Assembly: GCA_003280025.1 (NCBI GenBank)
Contig: QCGD01000009.1
Coordinates: 19,644 to 83,643 of the forward strand
Direction of reading: 5' to 3'
From: Prochlorococcus sp. AG-363-P06
Lineage (GTDB): Bacteria; Cyanobacteriota; Cyanobacteriia; PCC-6307; Cyanobiaceae
Length of the DNA stretch: 64,000 nucleotides
Part shown: positions 45,560 through 55,606 of the stretch, in pieces
Layout of the letters: each line of letters opens with the position of its first letter
How positions within the stretch are numbered: position 1 is the stretch's first letter
Translations under genes and position numbers: made by a program
Notes under the pieces: model-generated
The model's input: only the letters and a program-made list of their open reading frames with translations
Told to the model about the DNA's origin: nothing
Database searches by the model: none

Positions 45560-46261
45560 ATGATTGAAAATCAATCAGATAATATCGAAAATAAAGATGC
45601 GGACGTTTCTGATCAGGATAATACCCTTGTAGATCAAATTAATGAAGATAATGAATCATCTGTTAAAGATAACAAGGATATTAACACCGAGGATTTAAAA
45701 AATACTATTTCTAATAATGATGCAAGATTAGAGCAATTAGAAAAAGAGCATGAAACTTTAAAAAGTCAATATGTAAGAATTGCTGCAGATTTTGAGAATT
45801 TTAGAAAAAGACAATCTAGAGATCAAGATGATTTAAAAATTCAACTTGTGTCTAAAGCATTAACATCAATATTACCTATTGTTGATAATTTTGAGAGAGC
45901 AAGACAACAAATTAAACCTGAAAGTGAAGAAGCACAAGCTCTGCATCGTAGTTATCAAGGTTTATATAAACAATTAGTTGAAGTTTTAAAACAACAAGGT
46001 GTTGCACCGATGAAAGTTGTTGGCCAGAAATTTGATCCAACCTTACATGAGGCAGTTTTAAAGGAGCCTAGTGAAGATTTTAATGAGGATTTTATTATAG
46101 AAGAATTGCAGCGCGGATATCATTTAGAAGGTAAGGTGTTGAGACATGCATTGGTTAAAGTTTCTATGGGACCAGGAAAACAAAATTCACAAGAGGAAGT
46201 AGAAAAGGATAAAGTTGAAGAGATTATTGATTCAGAGGATATTACCTCTGAAGATAATTAA
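45560..46261 (+). CDS. grpE: Protein GrpE (DnaK nucleotide exchange factor)
   Basis: Releases ADP from DnaK. The 233-residue protein has an acidic N-terminal extension, a long coiled coil ('[29 protein letters not shown]' region, about 55-90) and the C-terminal beta-domain with '[19 protein letters not shown]' and '[20 protein letters not shown]'. dnaJ follows 30 bp downstream. No CIRCE inverted repeat is visible upstream. Confidence 0.96.
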   Translation: MIENQSDNIENKDADVSDQDNTLVDQINEDNESSVKDNKDINTEDLKNTISNNDARLEQLEKEHETLKSQYVRIAADFENFRKRQSRDQDDLKIQLVSKALTSILPIVDNFERARQQIKPESEEAQALHRSYQGLYKQLVEVLKQQGVAPMKVVGQKFDPTLHEAVLKEPSEDFNEDFIIEELQRGYHLEGKVLRHALVKVSMGPGKQNSQEEVEKDKVEEIIDSEDITSEDN

Positions 46262-46291
46262 ATTCCTAAATGTATAGTTGAGAATTAATTA

Positions 46292-47410
46292 ATGGCAGAT
46301 TTTTATCAAATACTTGGAGTTTCCAGAGATGCTGATGCTGATACCTTAAAAAGGGCTTATAGAAAGTTAGCAAGACAATATCATCCAGATATCAATAAAG
46401 AACCAGGTGCTGAAGATAGATTTAAAGAGATTGGTAAAGCCTATGAAGCATTAGCTGATCCTGAAACGAGAGCAAGATATGACCAGTTTGGAGAGGCTGG
46501 ACTAGGTGGGGCTGCTGGTATGCCAGACATGGGAGATATGGGTGGCTTTGCAGATTTATTTGATACTTTCTTTAATGGGTTTGGAGGACAAACTGGTGGT
46601 AGAACCCAAAGAAGAGGCCCTCAACAAGGAGATGATTTAAGGTATGACTTAAATGTTGATTTTAAGGATGCTATTTTTGGTCAACAAAGAGAAATAAAGA
46701 TACCACATCTTGAAAAATGTGAAGTATGCAGAGGTACGGGTGCTAAAGCAGGGACTGGACCAAAAACTTGTTCAACTTGTGGAGGAAGTGGACAAGTAAG
46801 AAGAGCGACAAGAACACCATTTGGTAACTTTACTCAAGTTGCAGAATGTCCTACTTGTAATGGTTCTGGCCAAATAATTGCAGATCCATGTTCAGCTTGC
46901 GGAGGGAATGGAGTTAAACAAGTTAGAAAAAAATTACGTATTAATATTCCTGCAGGAGTTGATACTGGAACTAAATTAAGAGTCTCTGGAGAGGGTAATG
47001 TTGGCTTAAAAGGAGGACCCCCTGGCGATCTTTATGTGTTCATAAAGGTTAAAAACGATCCTAAATTAAAAAGAGAAGGTGTAACTATTTATTCTGAGAT
47101 AACTGTTAGTTATCTTCAGGCTATTCTTGGTGATACTGTTGAAATTATTACTGTTGATGGCAACGTGAATTTAAAAATCCCTAGTGGAACTCAGCCAAAT
47201 ACAACTTTATCTTTAGAGGGGAAAGGTGTACCTAGACTCGGTAATCCAGTTGCTAGAGGGAATCATCAGGTTTTAGTAAAGGTTAAATTGCCAACGAGAA
47301 TAAACGATGAAGAAAGAAGACTTTTAGAAAGTTTAGCTTCTCAATATTCAGATAAAAATATAAATCCAAGTAGTGGATTATTTAGTAAATTATTTGGTAA
47401 AGAATCTTAA
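46292..47410 (+). CDS. dnaJ: Chaperone protein DnaJ (type I)
   Basis: J-domain co-chaperone of DnaK. It has the J-domain with HPD ('[22 protein letters not shown]', about 27-48), a short Gly-rich linker with '[15 protein letters not shown]', four zinc-binding repeats ('CEVCRGTG', 'CSTCGGSG', 'CPTCNGSG', 'CSACGGNG') and the C-terminal substrate domains. At 372 residues it is standard type I. Its last base is the first base of the next ORF (1-nt overlap). Confidence 0.97.
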   Translation: MADFYQILGVSRDADADTLKRAYRKLARQYHPDINKEPGAEDRFKEIGKAYEALADPETRARYDQFGEAGLGGAAGMPDMGDMGGFADLFDTFFNGFGGQTGGRTQRRGPQQGDDLRYDLNVDFKDAIFGQQREIKIPHLEKCEVCRGTGAKAGTGPKTCSTCGGSGQVRRATRTPFGNFTQVAECPTCNGSGQIIADPCSACGGNGVKQVRKKLRINIPAGVDTGTKLRVSGEGNVGLKGGPPGDLYVFIKVKNDPKLKREGVTIYSEITVSYLQAILGDTVEIITVDGNVNLKIPSGTQPNTTLSLEGKGVPRLGNPVARGNHQVLVKVKLPTRINDEERRLLESLASQYSDKNINPSSGLFSKLFGKES

Positions 47411-47640
47411 TGGCACTTTTAAAGTTATTGGATCTTAAATGTATTCCATGTCCTTTAAACGTAGTCAAAGTGAAATTAGCTTTGGAAAAGTTGTCTCCCA
47501 ATCAGGAGTTAATAATTGAATTAGATAAAGGCGAGCCAGAGGAAATGGTTCAGAAAACTTTAAAAGAAATGGGATATTTATTTAAACCAATTGATGAAGA
47601 TAAGAACTCAATAAAAATTCAAATTTTAAATGAAGATTGA
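47410..47640 (+). CDS. TusA-family sulfur carrier/transferase-like protein
   Basis: A 76-residue single-domain protein of the TusA/SirA/YeeD fold. The key CPxx motif is in 'LLDLKCIPCPLNVVKVKLALEKL' (about 6-28), giving a candidate persulfide-carrying Cys in 'PCPLNVVK'. An acidic stretch 'ELDKGEPEEMVQKTL' follows. Role in tRNA thiolation or other sulfur relay is inferred. It overlaps dnaJ by 1 nt and rsgA by 11 nt, so it is translationally coupled to both. Confidence 0.85.
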   Translation: MALLKLLDLKCIPCPLNVVKVKLALEKLSPNQELIIELDKGEPEEMVQKTLKEMGYLFKPIDEDKNSIKIQILNED

Positions 47641-48547
47641 TAGCAAGAATTTAGGCTTAGTTACTAAAAAATTTAATGAATATTTTTTGGTTGATTTAAA
47701 ACATAATAAGAATTATAAAAATAACAGAAAATTTTTATGTAAGGTTCGGAAATCTATAAATTTTAAAAATAAAATTATTTATGTTGGAGATGAAGTAGTA
47801 ATTGGTCAAATCGATATAAAACGGAAAAGGGCAGTAATAGAAAATTTAGTAACAAGAAAAAACTTATTAGCGAGACCATCAGTCGCAAATATTTCAAATA
47901 TATATATTATTTGTTCTGTAGAAGAGCCACAATTAAATTTATCTCAAGTCAACAAATTTTTAATATCTGCTGAATTATTGGGAGTTGGAGTTTCATTGGT
48001 TTTAACTAAGTGTGATTTGATTTCAGAAAAAAGAAAGCTTTTTTTAATTGATAAATTTGCTAATTGGGGTTACCAAGCCACTACATTAAATTTATACAAA
48101 CCTAATAATTTTAAAGATTTGTTGGCCGAACTTAAAACAAAACCATGCTCAATATTTATGGGCCCTTCAGGTGTAGGAAAGACTACTGTACTAAATATGA
48201 TAATTCCAGGTCTTCAGAATAGTACTGCTAAAGTTTCTAGGAAAATTAAACGCGGTAAAAACACTACTAGAAATGTAGAGTTATTTTCATTGTCAAGTAA
48301 TAGTTATATTGTTGATACTCCTGGTTTTAATATGCAAAAACTAGAAATAGATGTTCGATTTTTGCCAAACTTATATTCAGAGATACGTAGACAAGTAATT
48401 GATGAAGGTATTAAATGTAAATTTCGTAATTGCTTACATTTAAATGATAAAGGTTGTAATTTAAATAAATCTTTTGAAAGATATGTATTTTATAAGCAAA
48501 TGATTGAATCTTCTAAGAGTCACTATTATCTAAACCAGGAAGATTAA
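47630..48547 (+). CDS. rsgA: Small-subunit ribosome biogenesis GTPase RsgA (YjeQ)
   Basis: Late 30S maturation GTPase with circularly permuted motifs: the N-terminal OB-fold, then G4 'VLTKCDLIS', G1 '[14 protein letters not shown]', and G3 'DTPGFN', followed by the C-terminal Zn-binding '[14 protein letters not shown]'. That order G4-G1-G3 is diagnostic. At 305 residues it is normal. Its last 35 nt overlap the convergent ebfC gene. Confidence 0.95.
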   Translation: MKIDSKNLGLVTKKFNEYFLVDLKHNKNYKNNRKFLCKVRKSINFKNKIIYVGDEVVIGQIDIKRKRAVIENLVTRKNLLARPSVANISNIYIICSVEEPQLNLSQVNKFLISAELLGVGVSLVLTKCDLISEKRKLFLIDKFANWGYQATTLNLYKPNNFKDLLAELKTKPCSIFMGPSGVGKTTVLNMIIPGLQNSTAKVSRKIKRGKNTTRNVELFSLSSNSYIVDTPGFNMQKLEIDVRFLPNLYSEIRRQVIDEGIKCKFRNCLHLNDKGCNLNKSFERYVFYKQMIESSKSHYYLNQED

Positions 48548-48863
48548 GATTGAGCCCACCTGTTAAATCATTCATTCTTTCTTTCATAGTTGTCGTAGAA
48601 GTTTCATGAGCTTTTTGAATAGCTTGTAAAATATTTTGCTCTATCTTGTCTTTATTTGAATTTAAGATTGTTTCGTTCACTTTAACCCTTAAAGGAACTT
48701 GGTTTCCACTAATCCAGACTTTTATCATTTCATCATCACTTTTTCCTTCAATTTCCATACTTTCAAGTTCATCTTGTAATTTTTGAGCATCTTGTTGAAT
48801 TTGTTTAGCTTTTTTAAAAGCTTCTGTTAGTTGTCCAAAGTTAGGAAGTCCAAAACCCGCCAT
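48513..48863 (-). CDS. YbaB/EbfC family nucleoid-associated protein
   Basis: A 116-residue DNA-binding protein of the YbaB/EbfC family. The core is '[31 protein letters not shown]' (helix) and '[19 protein letters not shown]', ending '[28 protein letters not shown]'. The roles in nucleoid organisation known for the family apply by inference. It lies 17 bp downstream of murB on the same strand and overlaps rsgA by 35 nt. Confidence 0.92.
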   Translation of the reverse strand: MAGFGLPNFGQLTEAFKKAKQIQQDAQKLQDELESMEIEGKSDDEMIKVWISGNQVPLRVKVNETILNSNKDKIEQNILQAIQKAHETSTTTMKERMNDLTGGLNLNLPGLDNSDS

Positions 48864-48880
48864 TTGATAAAAAAGTTTCT

Positions 48881-49774
48881 TTAATTAGGATAGTCAAAAC
48901 CAATCATTCTTACTTCTGTTTGAAGATGAATCCCTTTGTTTTGTAGTACTTTTTGTTGAATTAAAGTTATTAAATCAAAAATATCTTTTGAACTAGCTGA
49001 GGAAGTATTCACTATAAAATTTGCATGCATCCTTGAAATTTCTGCACCACCAATTTTAAAGCCCTTTAATCCTATATCATCAATTAATTTTGCTGCGAAA
49101 TTATTTTCTGGATTTTTAAAAACGCTACCAAAACTTGGTAAATGATAGGGTTGGGTTTCTGTTTTTAATTTAAGGTTATTTTTTGTTGTTTGAATCAATT
49201 GTTCAATATTTCCTTGTGGCTTGAAATGTAGTTTTGCACTAATTATGACTAGATCATTATGTTGAAAAGGACTAAATCTATACTTAAACTCTATATCTTT
49301 TTTTTCTATTTCAAGCTTTTTCAGAGTTTTAGTATTTATAACTTTTAAGGATATAAGATTATCTGCTAATGAAAAATTTCCTGACCCTGCATTCATAAAT
49401 ATTGCCCCACCCAACGTTCCTGGAATTCCTACAGCCCATTCTCCCCCTTGCAATCCATTTTTGGCGAGTAAATTTGATAAAGTTGGGAGCATCAAACCAG
49501 ATTCTGCCTCAACAATCCCTGAATCCAGGTCAATTGTGACTGAGCGCATTTTTTTTGTACATATAATTAAACCTTTTAAGAAAATATTATTGATTAATAT
49601 ATTTGAACCTGCTCCAATTATTCGACATGTTTGATTATTTAAATGTGACCATTTTATTAAATTGGTAAATTCTTTTAGATTACTTGGTTCGGCAAAATAT
49701 TCAGTAACTCCACCAACTTTGATAGTTGTATAATTACTGAGATTAAAGTTTTTAGTAAAAATATTTTTTTTCAT
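48881..49774 (-). CDS. murB: UDP-N-acetylenolpyruvoylglucosamine reductase
   Basis: FAD enzyme producing UDP-MurNAc. At 297 residues it is the short (type II) form. It shows '[19 protein letters not shown]', '[11 protein letters not shown]', '[21 protein letters not shown]', '[19 protein letters not shown]' and the C-terminal '[15 protein letters not shown]'. It lies 16 bp downstream of murC, forming a murC-murB(-ebfC) operon on the minus strand. Confidence 0.96.
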   Translation of the reverse strand: MKKNIFTKNFNLSNYTTIKVGGVTEYFAEPSNLKEFTNLIKWSHLNNQTCRIIGAGSNILINNIFLKGLIICTKKMRSVTIDLDSGIVEAESGLMLPTLSNLLAKNGLQGGEWAVGIPGTLGGAIFMNAGSGNFSLADNLISLKVINTKTLKKLEIEKKDIEFKYRFSPFQHNDLVIISAKLHFKPQGNIEQLIQTTKNNLKLKTETQPYHLPSFGSVFKNPENNFAAKLIDDIGLKGFKIGGAEISRMHANFIVNTSSASSKDIFDLITLIQQKVLQNKGIHLQTEVRMIGFDYPN

Positions 49775-49790
49775 AATTAATATAAACTTT

Positions 49791-51200
49791 TTAAGTATTT
49801 TTATTATTTAAAATTGTCCAGAAATTATGACAATCTCCAGCTCCCATATTTAAAATAAAATCTCCTTTTTCAGTAAATTGATAAAAGTTATTTATAATTT
49901 CATGAAAATCCTTTAAATATTTAACATTTTTGTTTTTTTTATAAATGATATTACTAATAATTTCTGAATTAATTTTATCTTTGTTTATTTCTCCAGCTCC
50001 ATAAATATTTGTTAAATAAATAACATCTGCTTTTGATAATTCTTCAGCAAACTCATTAACAAATTGTTTTACTCTAGAATATCTGTGAGGTTGAAATATC
50101 ACTACTAATCTATTTTTTTTGCCTTTTTTATTATTGTTTTGATTAATAAATAGTCTTGCTAAATTAATTGTAGCTTTGATCTCATTTGGGTGGTGTGCAT
50201 AATCATCATATATACTTCTTTCATCAAGTTCACCTCTTAATTCAAATCTTTTCTTAGGTAGTTTTAAGTGTTTAATATTTTTTTTAATGTCATTAAACTT
50301 AACCCCGACCATTCTTGAAGCTGCTATTGAGGCAGTAATATTAGATAAATTGTGTAATCCAGGAATAGGAATTTTTAATATATCAATAAAATTACCGTTC
50401 TCATAATATCTCCCAATCGTGTGGTTTTGATTAACTACAGTTGGGATGATTGAATATGTTACGTTTCTTGTTTCTTTAATAGACCAACTGATTTTAGAAT
50501 TAAAGTTTGCTTTAGTTATTTCGCAATCATAATTAAGTAGTAATTTTTTAGAGTTAAAGGCGAAATCTTTAAAAGATGACAAAATTTCATTTATGTTTGA
50601 GAAATGATCGCAATGATCAAAATCAATATTATTAATTATTCCAATATCAGATTTATATTTGTTTATTGTCCCATCAGATTCATCAATCTCAGCTACTAAG
50701 AATTTTGTTTGTTCGATATGTGAATTAGAGTTGTAGATAGGAATTATTCCACCAGTAATTGAAGAAGAATTATGTGTGCATAGCTCTAATAGTGTAGATA
50801 GAAATGTACTTGTTGATGTTTTTCCATGACTTCCTGCTATGGCTATTGAACTGTAAGAATCCATTAACATAGCTAAGATTTCTGAACGATGTTTTATTGG
50901 TAGATTATTTTCCTTGCAGTAAGATAATTCTTCATTGTTTGGCTTAATGGCAGAACTTATTACAAAATTAATTAATTTATTATTTAATTCTGAATTTAAA
51001 TATTCAATATTTTTTTTAATTTGAGAGTCAAATATTAGTGCACCGTGTTTTTCTAATTGCTTGGTTTCATTGTTTTTAACTAAATCAGACCCAGAAACTG
51101 AATAGCCTTTTTTTAGCAAAGCCATTGCAATTGCTGACATTCCAATACCTCCAATTCCAATAAAGTGAAAATGCTCTTTGCGTAAAAATTCTTTATTCAA
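49791..51200 (-). CDS. murC: UDP-N-acetylmuramate--L-alanine ligase
   Basis: First amino acid ligation in peptidoglycan precursor synthesis. Starts 'FHFIGIGGIGMSAIAMALLKKG' (UDP-binding Rossmann, about 11-32); ATP loop 'IAGSHGKTSTSTFL' (about 121-134); 'EIDESDGT' and 'IYDDYAHHPNEI' follow. The start is TTG at 51200. The 196-bp divergent region shared with gap2 should hold both promoters. Confidence 0.96.
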   Translation of the reverse strand: MNKEFLRKEHFHFIGIGGIGMSAIAMALLKKGYSVSGSDLVKNNETKQLEKHGALIFDSQIKKNIEYLNSELNNKLINFVISSAIKPNNEELSYCKENNLPIKHRSEILAMLMDSYSSIAIAGSHGKTSTSTFLSTLLELCTHNSSSITGGIIPIYNSNSHIEQTKFLVAEIDESDGTINKYKSDIGIINNIDFDHCDHFSNINEILSSFKDFAFNSKKLLLNYDCEITKANFNSKISWSIKETRNVTYSIIPTVVNQNHTIGRYYENGNFIDILKIPIPGLHNLSNITASIAASRMVGVKFNDIKKNIKHLKLPKKRFELRGELDERSIYDDYAHHPNEIKATINLARLFINQNNNKKGKKNRLVVIFQPHRYSRVKQFVNEFAEELSKADVIYLTNIYGAGEINKDKINSEIISNIIYKKNKNVKYLKDFHEIINNFYQFTEKGDFILNMGAGDCHNFWTILNNKNT

Positions 51201-51293
51201 TTGTCATATTTTCCTTCAATCAAAATAACTTCTTTGAAAAATTTTGGTGTTTTTTCTTAAAAAAAAGATAATTATTTTTGATTTGAATTAATA

Positions 51294-51333
51294 CAAAAAA
51301 TACTTATTTGCTTAATAAATCAAAAAATACTTA
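51294..51333. repeat. Direct repeat CAAAAAATACTTA (two copies) upstream of gap2
   Basis: Copies at 51294-51306 and 51321-51333 are identical over 13 bp, with starts 27 bp apart, immediately upstream of the likely gap2 promoter. They could be a regulator-binding pair; not recognised as NtcA or HLR1 (RpaB) sites. Confidence 0.5.
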
Positions 51334-51359
51334 CTTTATTGCCAAAAATTCAGTATGAT
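51331..51359 (+). promoter_or_regulatory. Putative gap2 promoter
   Basis: TTACTT (51331-51336), 17-nt spacer, TATGAT (51354-51359), 37 nt before the gap2 ATG. The -35 half overlaps the second copy of the CAAAAAATACTTA repeat. Confidence 0.4.
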
Positions 51360-51396
51360 CAGCAACTTAGGTTAATCATTAGAAAATTTTTCAGTT

Positions 51397-52419
51397 ATGA
51401 CTTTGCGTGTTGCTATTAATGGGTTTGGCAGAATTGGTCGAAACTTTATGCGTTGTTGGCTTAGTAGGGGTGCTTACACCAATATTGAAGTAGTTGGTAT
51501 TAACGTAACTTCTGATCCTAGAACCAATGCTCATCTGCTTAAATACGATTCAGTACTAGGCAAGCTTGAAGGTGTTGATATTCAATATACTGATGACACT
51601 TTTGTAATTAATAACAAAACAATTAAGTGTTTTTCTGATAGAAATATAATGAACTTACCATGGAAAGATTGGGGTGTTGATTTAGTTATTGAATCAACTG
51701 GTGTTTTCAATACTGACGTTGCTGCAAGTAAACATTTAGAAGTAGGAGCAAAAAAAGTAATTCTTACTGCTCCTGGAAAAGGTGATGGTGTTGGTACTTA
51801 TGTAGTAGGAGTTAATGCTGATACTTACAAGCATAAGGACTTTGATATTTTAAGTAACGCAAGTTGTACTACAAACTGTTTGGCGCCAGTAGTTAAAGTA
51901 CTGGATCAAACTTTTGGTATTAATAAAGGTTTGATGACCACAATCCACAGCTATACAGGCGATCAAAGGATTTTGGATAATAGTCATAGAGACTTAAGGA
52001 GAGCTAGAGCAGCAGCAGCTAATATTGTTCCTACTTCAACTGGTGCTGCTAAAGCAGTTGCTTTGGTTTACCCAGAAATGAAGGGAAAACTAACTGGTAT
52101 TGCGATGAGAGTCCCTACACCAAATGTTTCAGCAGTTGACTTGGTCTTTGAATCTTCTAAATCTGTAACCAGTGAAGAAGTAAATAATGCCCTCAAGGAA
52201 TCTTCCTTGGGTTCTATGAAGGGAATTATTAAGTATGGCGACGAACCTTTAGTTTCAAGTGATTATGCAGGAACTAATGAGTCATCTATCGTAGATAGTG
52301 ATCTTACAATGAGTATTGGGGATAATCTTGTTAAAGTCCTTGCTTGGTATGACAATGAGTGGGGTTATAGTCAGAGAGTTGTCGATTTAGCTGAGATTGT
52401 TGCAAAAAACTGGGAATAA
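51397..52419 (+). CDS. gap2: Glyceraldehyde-3-phosphate dehydrogenase, Calvin-cycle type (Gap2)
   Basis: Reduces 1,3-bisphosphoglycerate in the Calvin cycle. It begins '[21 protein letters not shown]'; catalytic Cys157 in '[18 protein letters not shown]'; '[38 protein letters not shown]' and '[17 protein letters not shown]' follow. The pattern and length (340) fit the photosynthetic dual-specificity NAD(P) Gap2 rather than glycolytic Gap1. It abuts the convergent thiL with no gap. Confidence 0.96.
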   Translation: MTLRVAINGFGRIGRNFMRCWLSRGAYTNIEVVGINVTSDPRTNAHLLKYDSVLGKLEGVDIQYTDDTFVINNKTIKCFSDRNIMNLPWKDWGVDLVIESTGVFNTDVAASKHLEVGAKKVILTAPGKGDGVGTYVVGVNADTYKHKDFDILSNASCTTNCLAPVVKVLDQTFGINKGLMTTIHSYTGDQRILDNSHRDLRRARAAAANIVPTSTGAAKAVALVYPEMKGKLTGIAMRVPTPNVSAVDLVFESSKSVTSEEVNNALKESSLGSMKGIIKYGDEPLVSSDYAGTNESSIVDSDLTMSIGDNLVKVLAWYDNEWGYSQRVVDLAEIVAKNWE

Positions 52420-53406
52420 TTAAAAGTGCGAGAAAGGCTTAGAGTTCAATATGGTATTTTTCGTAGGGTTTGTAAATTCCACTGTTGCTTCCCCTTGAGA
52501 GAAATACCCTATTTCTCTAATGTTTTTATCTATTTTTAAAAAATTCTTTGCCCATTTTTTTGGTAGTGAAAAGACTAATTTGTAATCTTCCCCTCCATAA
52601 AAATAATATTTGTCCCATTCATCTCCTTTAGGCCAATCTTTATGCTTGGGTATTTTTTCGTAATCAATAATTGCTTTACAGTTACTTTCAATTGATAAAT
52701 CTTTTAAGGCTTGAATTAAACCATCGCTACTATCAGTACATCCAATTTTTGTTATTTTTTTATCAGTACGCGTTTTAAGAAGTTTTTTGTGGAAATTAGG
52801 TTTAAGTCTTGGTCTCCAAAATTGTTGAAGTGATTCACTGATCAGTTTCTCTGTGAGAAAAACATCATTATCAAAATTACTGTCACTTTTTATCATCAAT
52901 CCTAGTTTGCTAAGACCATGAACCCCAGTTGTCAAGATGATCTCTCCAGGTTTACATGCATTCCTTCGCAATTTCAATTCCCCTTGCACGCCTAAAGCTG
53001 CAATTGAGATCACTTTTTCTTTGCCTAATGAGCAGTCTCCTCCAATAATTACACCACCATAGTGATTTAATGCTTGATTTACCCCTTTATATAATTCTTC
53101 AATCCAACTCAATTTTGTTTTGGCTGGAATTATAAGACTAATAGTAATCCCAATAGTTTTTTTGCTGCCACTTGATAATAAGTCTGATATATTACTTGCT
53201 ACTGCTTTCCATCCTAGATCTAGAGGGGATATTGTGTCTTCACTAAAATGTACATTTTCTACCAATGCATCGGCATTGACAATTATATTATTATTTTTAC
53301 TTTTTACGAAGCCGCAGTCGTCTGAAACTTGATTCTTAGGCATATATTTCGCAAGCCTTTTGATTAATTCTTTTTCTCCAATATCTTTTAATAATTTTTT
53401 ATGCAT
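52420..53406 (-). CDS. thiL: Thiamine-monophosphate kinase
   Basis: Phosphorylates TMP to the cofactor TPP. It shows 'DIGEKELIKRLAKYMPKNQVSDDCGFV', 'VNADALVENVHFSEDTISPLDLGWKA', 'GVHGLSKLG' and 'GCTDSSDGLIQALKDL', the ThiL/AIR-synthase fold. The track starts at TTG 53424; I prefer ATG 53406, which overlaps the upstream PPIase gene by 8 nt. The TTG start (26-nt overlap) has a GAGGG just before it, so the choice is not certain. Confidence 0.92.
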   Translation of the reverse strand: MHKKLLKDIGEKELIKRLAKYMPKNQVSDDCGFVKSKNNNIIVNADALVENVHFSEDTISPLDLGWKAVASNISDLLSSGSKKTIGITISLIIPAKTKLSWIEELYKGVNQALNHYGGVIIGGDCSLGKEKVISIAALGVQGELKLRRNACKPGEIILTTGVHGLSKLGLMIKSDSNFDNDVFLTEKLISESLQQFWRPRLKPNFHKKLLKTRTDKKITKIGCTDSSDGLIQALKDLSIESNCKAIIDYEKIPKHKDWPKGDEWDKYYFYGGEDYKLVFSLPKKWAKNFLKIDKNIREIGYFSQGEATVEFTNPTKNTILNSKPFSHF

Positions 53407-54490
53407 TTGATTTGAGGTTGTCAATTCCCTCTAAAACATCAATGGATATTATCGTATCGTCTTTTGTTAATTCTTCTAATATTTCAAATCCTTCCACAAC
53501 GTAACCAAATGCAGCATTCCTTCCATCAATTAAATTGCGGCCAGCTGGATTAAGTTCTGCCTCATATAAAAAAAAGAAAAATTGAGATGAACCATCATCT
53601 ACTGCTGTATTTGAATGTGACCAGCCTAGTGTTCCCAGTGTTGCGAATGGTAAAGTTGGTGTTTCTGTGTATAAACCTAATTCTTCAAAAGTCTGATTGT
53701 AAAACGTCTCTTCTTGATTAGGTATTCTTATTTCAAGTGGAACGTGTCGTTCTTCATTTGTATCAGGATCTACGTATCCAATTTCTTCGCCAATTGGATC
53801 CCCTGTTTGAAGAACAAAAAATTCTTCTGCCCTATTGATTGGTAAATTATTATAAAAGTTTTTGGATGATAAGTCGATAAATGCCCCTGCAGTTAGTGGA
53901 GCATTAAAACCATCTATGATTGCTTCCATATCTCCTTTGGAAGTCTGTATTTTAACTTTTGCTCTTCCTAGTAATCTAGGAAGATTATCAAATTCGCTGG
54001 GAATCGAATATGGAAATTTACTCGGTAAAAAATATTCTTCTAGGCCGCCTATCTTATCTAAAGCTTCTTTTCTAGTTGCTATAAAAGCATATTTGTCTTT
54101 TAATTTGGCATTGTTTTGAAGATTATCAAAATTTTCTTTTAGTTCTAAAAATGTTTTTTCAGCAGTTTTTTGTTTTTCAGAAGGTAATTGTTCTTTAATT
54201 CTACTTTGGTGTTTTTTTAGTAAAGATTGACATTTTGTAACAGTTTTTGCAAGGGCTGGCCACCTCCCACCTCGTATAAGGTTGCTTGTTTCTTCTAATT
54301 TATGTTGAATTTCTTGAAGCTCAACTTGCTTTACAGGGAGAGCGTTTCTAAGGATTGTATTAGGGTCTTTGACAGCGTTTCCATTAGGTAAATCAGCGAA
54401 AACTTGAATTGGATTGAAGAAAAAAACTTGTATAAATATGATTAATAGAATAAAACAATGTTTGTTCTGATTTGATAAGAATTTTTGCAT
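53399..54490 (-). CDS. Cyclophilin-type peptidyl-prolyl isomerase, lumenal (CYP38/TLP40-like)
   Basis: A 363-residue exported protein. Residues 1-33 are a signal peptide ('[21 protein letters not shown]'). A helical PsbQ-like N-terminal domain (about 40-150; '[19 protein letters not shown]', '[14 protein letters not shown]') precedes the cyclophilin domain (about 175-360; '[22 protein letters not shown]', '[28 protein letters not shown]'). This architecture matches plant CYP38, which assists photosystem II assembly in the thylakoid lumen. Lumenal function is inferred by homology. The thiL start overlaps its 3' end. Confidence 0.88.
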   Translation of the reverse strand: MQKFLSNQNKHCFILLIIFIQVFFFNPIQVFADLPNGNAVKDPNTILRNALPVKQVELQEIQHKLEETSNLIRGGRWPALAKTVTKCQSLLKKHQSRIKEQLPSEKQKTAEKTFLELKENFDNLQNNAKLKDKYAFIATRKEALDKIGGLEEYFLPSKFPYSIPSEFDNLPRLLGRAKVKIQTSKGDMEAIIDGFNAPLTAGAFIDLSSKNFYNNLPINRAEEFFVLQTGDPIGEEIGYVDPDTNEERHVPLEIRIPNQEETFYNQTFEELGLYTETPTLPFATLGTLGWSHSNTAVDDGSSQFFFFLYEAELNPAGRNLIDGRNAAFGYVVEGFEILEELTKDDTIISIDVLEGIDNLKSNA

Positions 54491-54533
54491 AGCACTCTTG
54501 CAGGTTTATGATCCTTGGGGATGTAATACAGGA

Positions 54534-55094
54534 ATGATTTCCAGTAACGATTTTCGCACAGGTACAACCATCGAACTAGATGGACAAGTTTGGCGAGTTG
54601 TAGAATTTCTACATGTCAAGCCTGGTAAGGGTTCTGCTTTCGTGCGAACAAAATTAAAATCAGTTCAAAGCGGCAATGTAGTTGAAAAAACTTTTAGAGC
54701 CGGAGAATCAGTACAGCAGGCTATCCTTGAAAAGTCTAACCTGCAACATACTTATGTGGAGTCTGGAGATTATGTTTTTATGGATATGATCAGTTTTGAA
54801 GAAACCAGACTGTCTATCGAGCAAATTGGAAAGGGTGCAAAGTATTTGAAAGAGGGAATGGAGGTTAATGTAATTTACTATAATGGTAAGGTTTTAGAAG
54901 TAGAACTTCCAATATCTATTACTCTAAAAGTGACAGAAACAGATCCAGGGATTAAGGGAGATACAGCAAGTGGGGGCACAAAACCAGCTATTCTAGAAAC
55001 AGGTGCTCAAGTTATGGTCCCTTTATTTATTTCAGTTGGAGAAATGATTAAGGTTGATACTCGTAACGATAGCTATCTTGGACGCGAAAACTAA
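54534..55094 (+). CDS. efp: Translation elongation factor P
   Basis: Relieves ribosome stalling at polyproline. The true N-terminus is '[20 protein letters not shown]' (ATG 54534, 186 aa); the track's start 36 nt upstream adds 12 unconserved residues. The tip loop is '[17 protein letters not shown]' with Lys32, as in lysine-type EF-P. The domain II/III motifs '[19 protein letters not shown]' and '[16 protein letters not shown]' are intact. Its stop overlaps the accB start by 1 nt. The gap to the divergent cyclophilin is only 43 bp. Confidence 0.97.
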   Translation: MISSNDFRTGTTIELDGQVWRVVEFLHVKPGKGSAFVRTKLKSVQSGNVVEKTFRAGESVQQAILEKSNLQHTYVESGDYVFMDMISFEETRLSIEQIGKGAKYLKEGMEVNVIYYNGKVLEVELPISITLKVTETDPGIKGDTASGGTKPAILETGAQVMVPLFISVGEMIKVDTRNDSYLGREN

Positions 55095-55606
55095 TGGTTA
55101 TGAAATTAGATCATGATGACTTAAATCGCTTAATAGAAAAAATTTCTTCAAGCGATATTCAAGAATTCTCTTTAGAGGGAGAAGATTTTAAACTTGAAAT
55201 AAAAAGGAATTTGTTTAACAACAATCAATCCTCTAATAATTATTTAGCTACTCAAAATTCTTTAGAAAAGCAGCAAATTATTGCCACGCAAAATCCTTCC
55301 AGTGATAATATTGCACTTGCAAACACGGCTGAAGCGGCTCAAGTCCCTCCTCCTGGACGCTCAGATCTTGTTGAAATAACCTCACCTATGGTTGGCACCT
55401 TTTATAGGGCTTCAGCCCCTGGCGAGGAGCCATTCGTTGAATTAGGTACTAAGGTTAAGGTTGGTCAAACTATTTGTATCTTAGAAGCTATGAAATTAAT
55501 GAATGAAATTGAATCGGAATTTAATGCTGAAATAGTAGAGATACTTGTCGAAAACGGAACTCCAGTAGAATTTGGACAAGTTTTAATGCGTGTTAAGCAG
55601 TCTTGA
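55094..55606 (+). CDS. accB: Acetyl-CoA carboxylase biotin carboxyl carrier protein
   Basis: BCCP subunit for malonyl-CoA synthesis (fatty acids). N-terminal helical region 'LDHDDLNRLIEKISSSDIQEFSLEGEDFKLEIKR', an Asn/Gln/Ser-rich linker, the conserved 'ITSPMVGTFYRASAPGEEPFVELG' and the biotinylation motif 'CILEAMKLMNEIESEF' at the C-terminus. Start ATG overlaps efp stop by 1 nt (ATG/TAA share A); efp-accB is a common bacterial pairing. Its 3' end overlaps pdxA by 24 nt, convergent. Confidence 0.97.
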   Translation: MVMKLDHDDLNRLIEKISSSDIQEFSLEGEDFKLEIKRNLFNNNQSSNNYLATQNSLEKQQIIATQNPSSDNIALANTAEAAQVPPPGRSDLVEITSPMVGTFYRASAPGEEPFVELGTKVKVGQTICILEAMKLMNEIESEFNAEIVEILVENGTPVEFGQVLMRVKQS

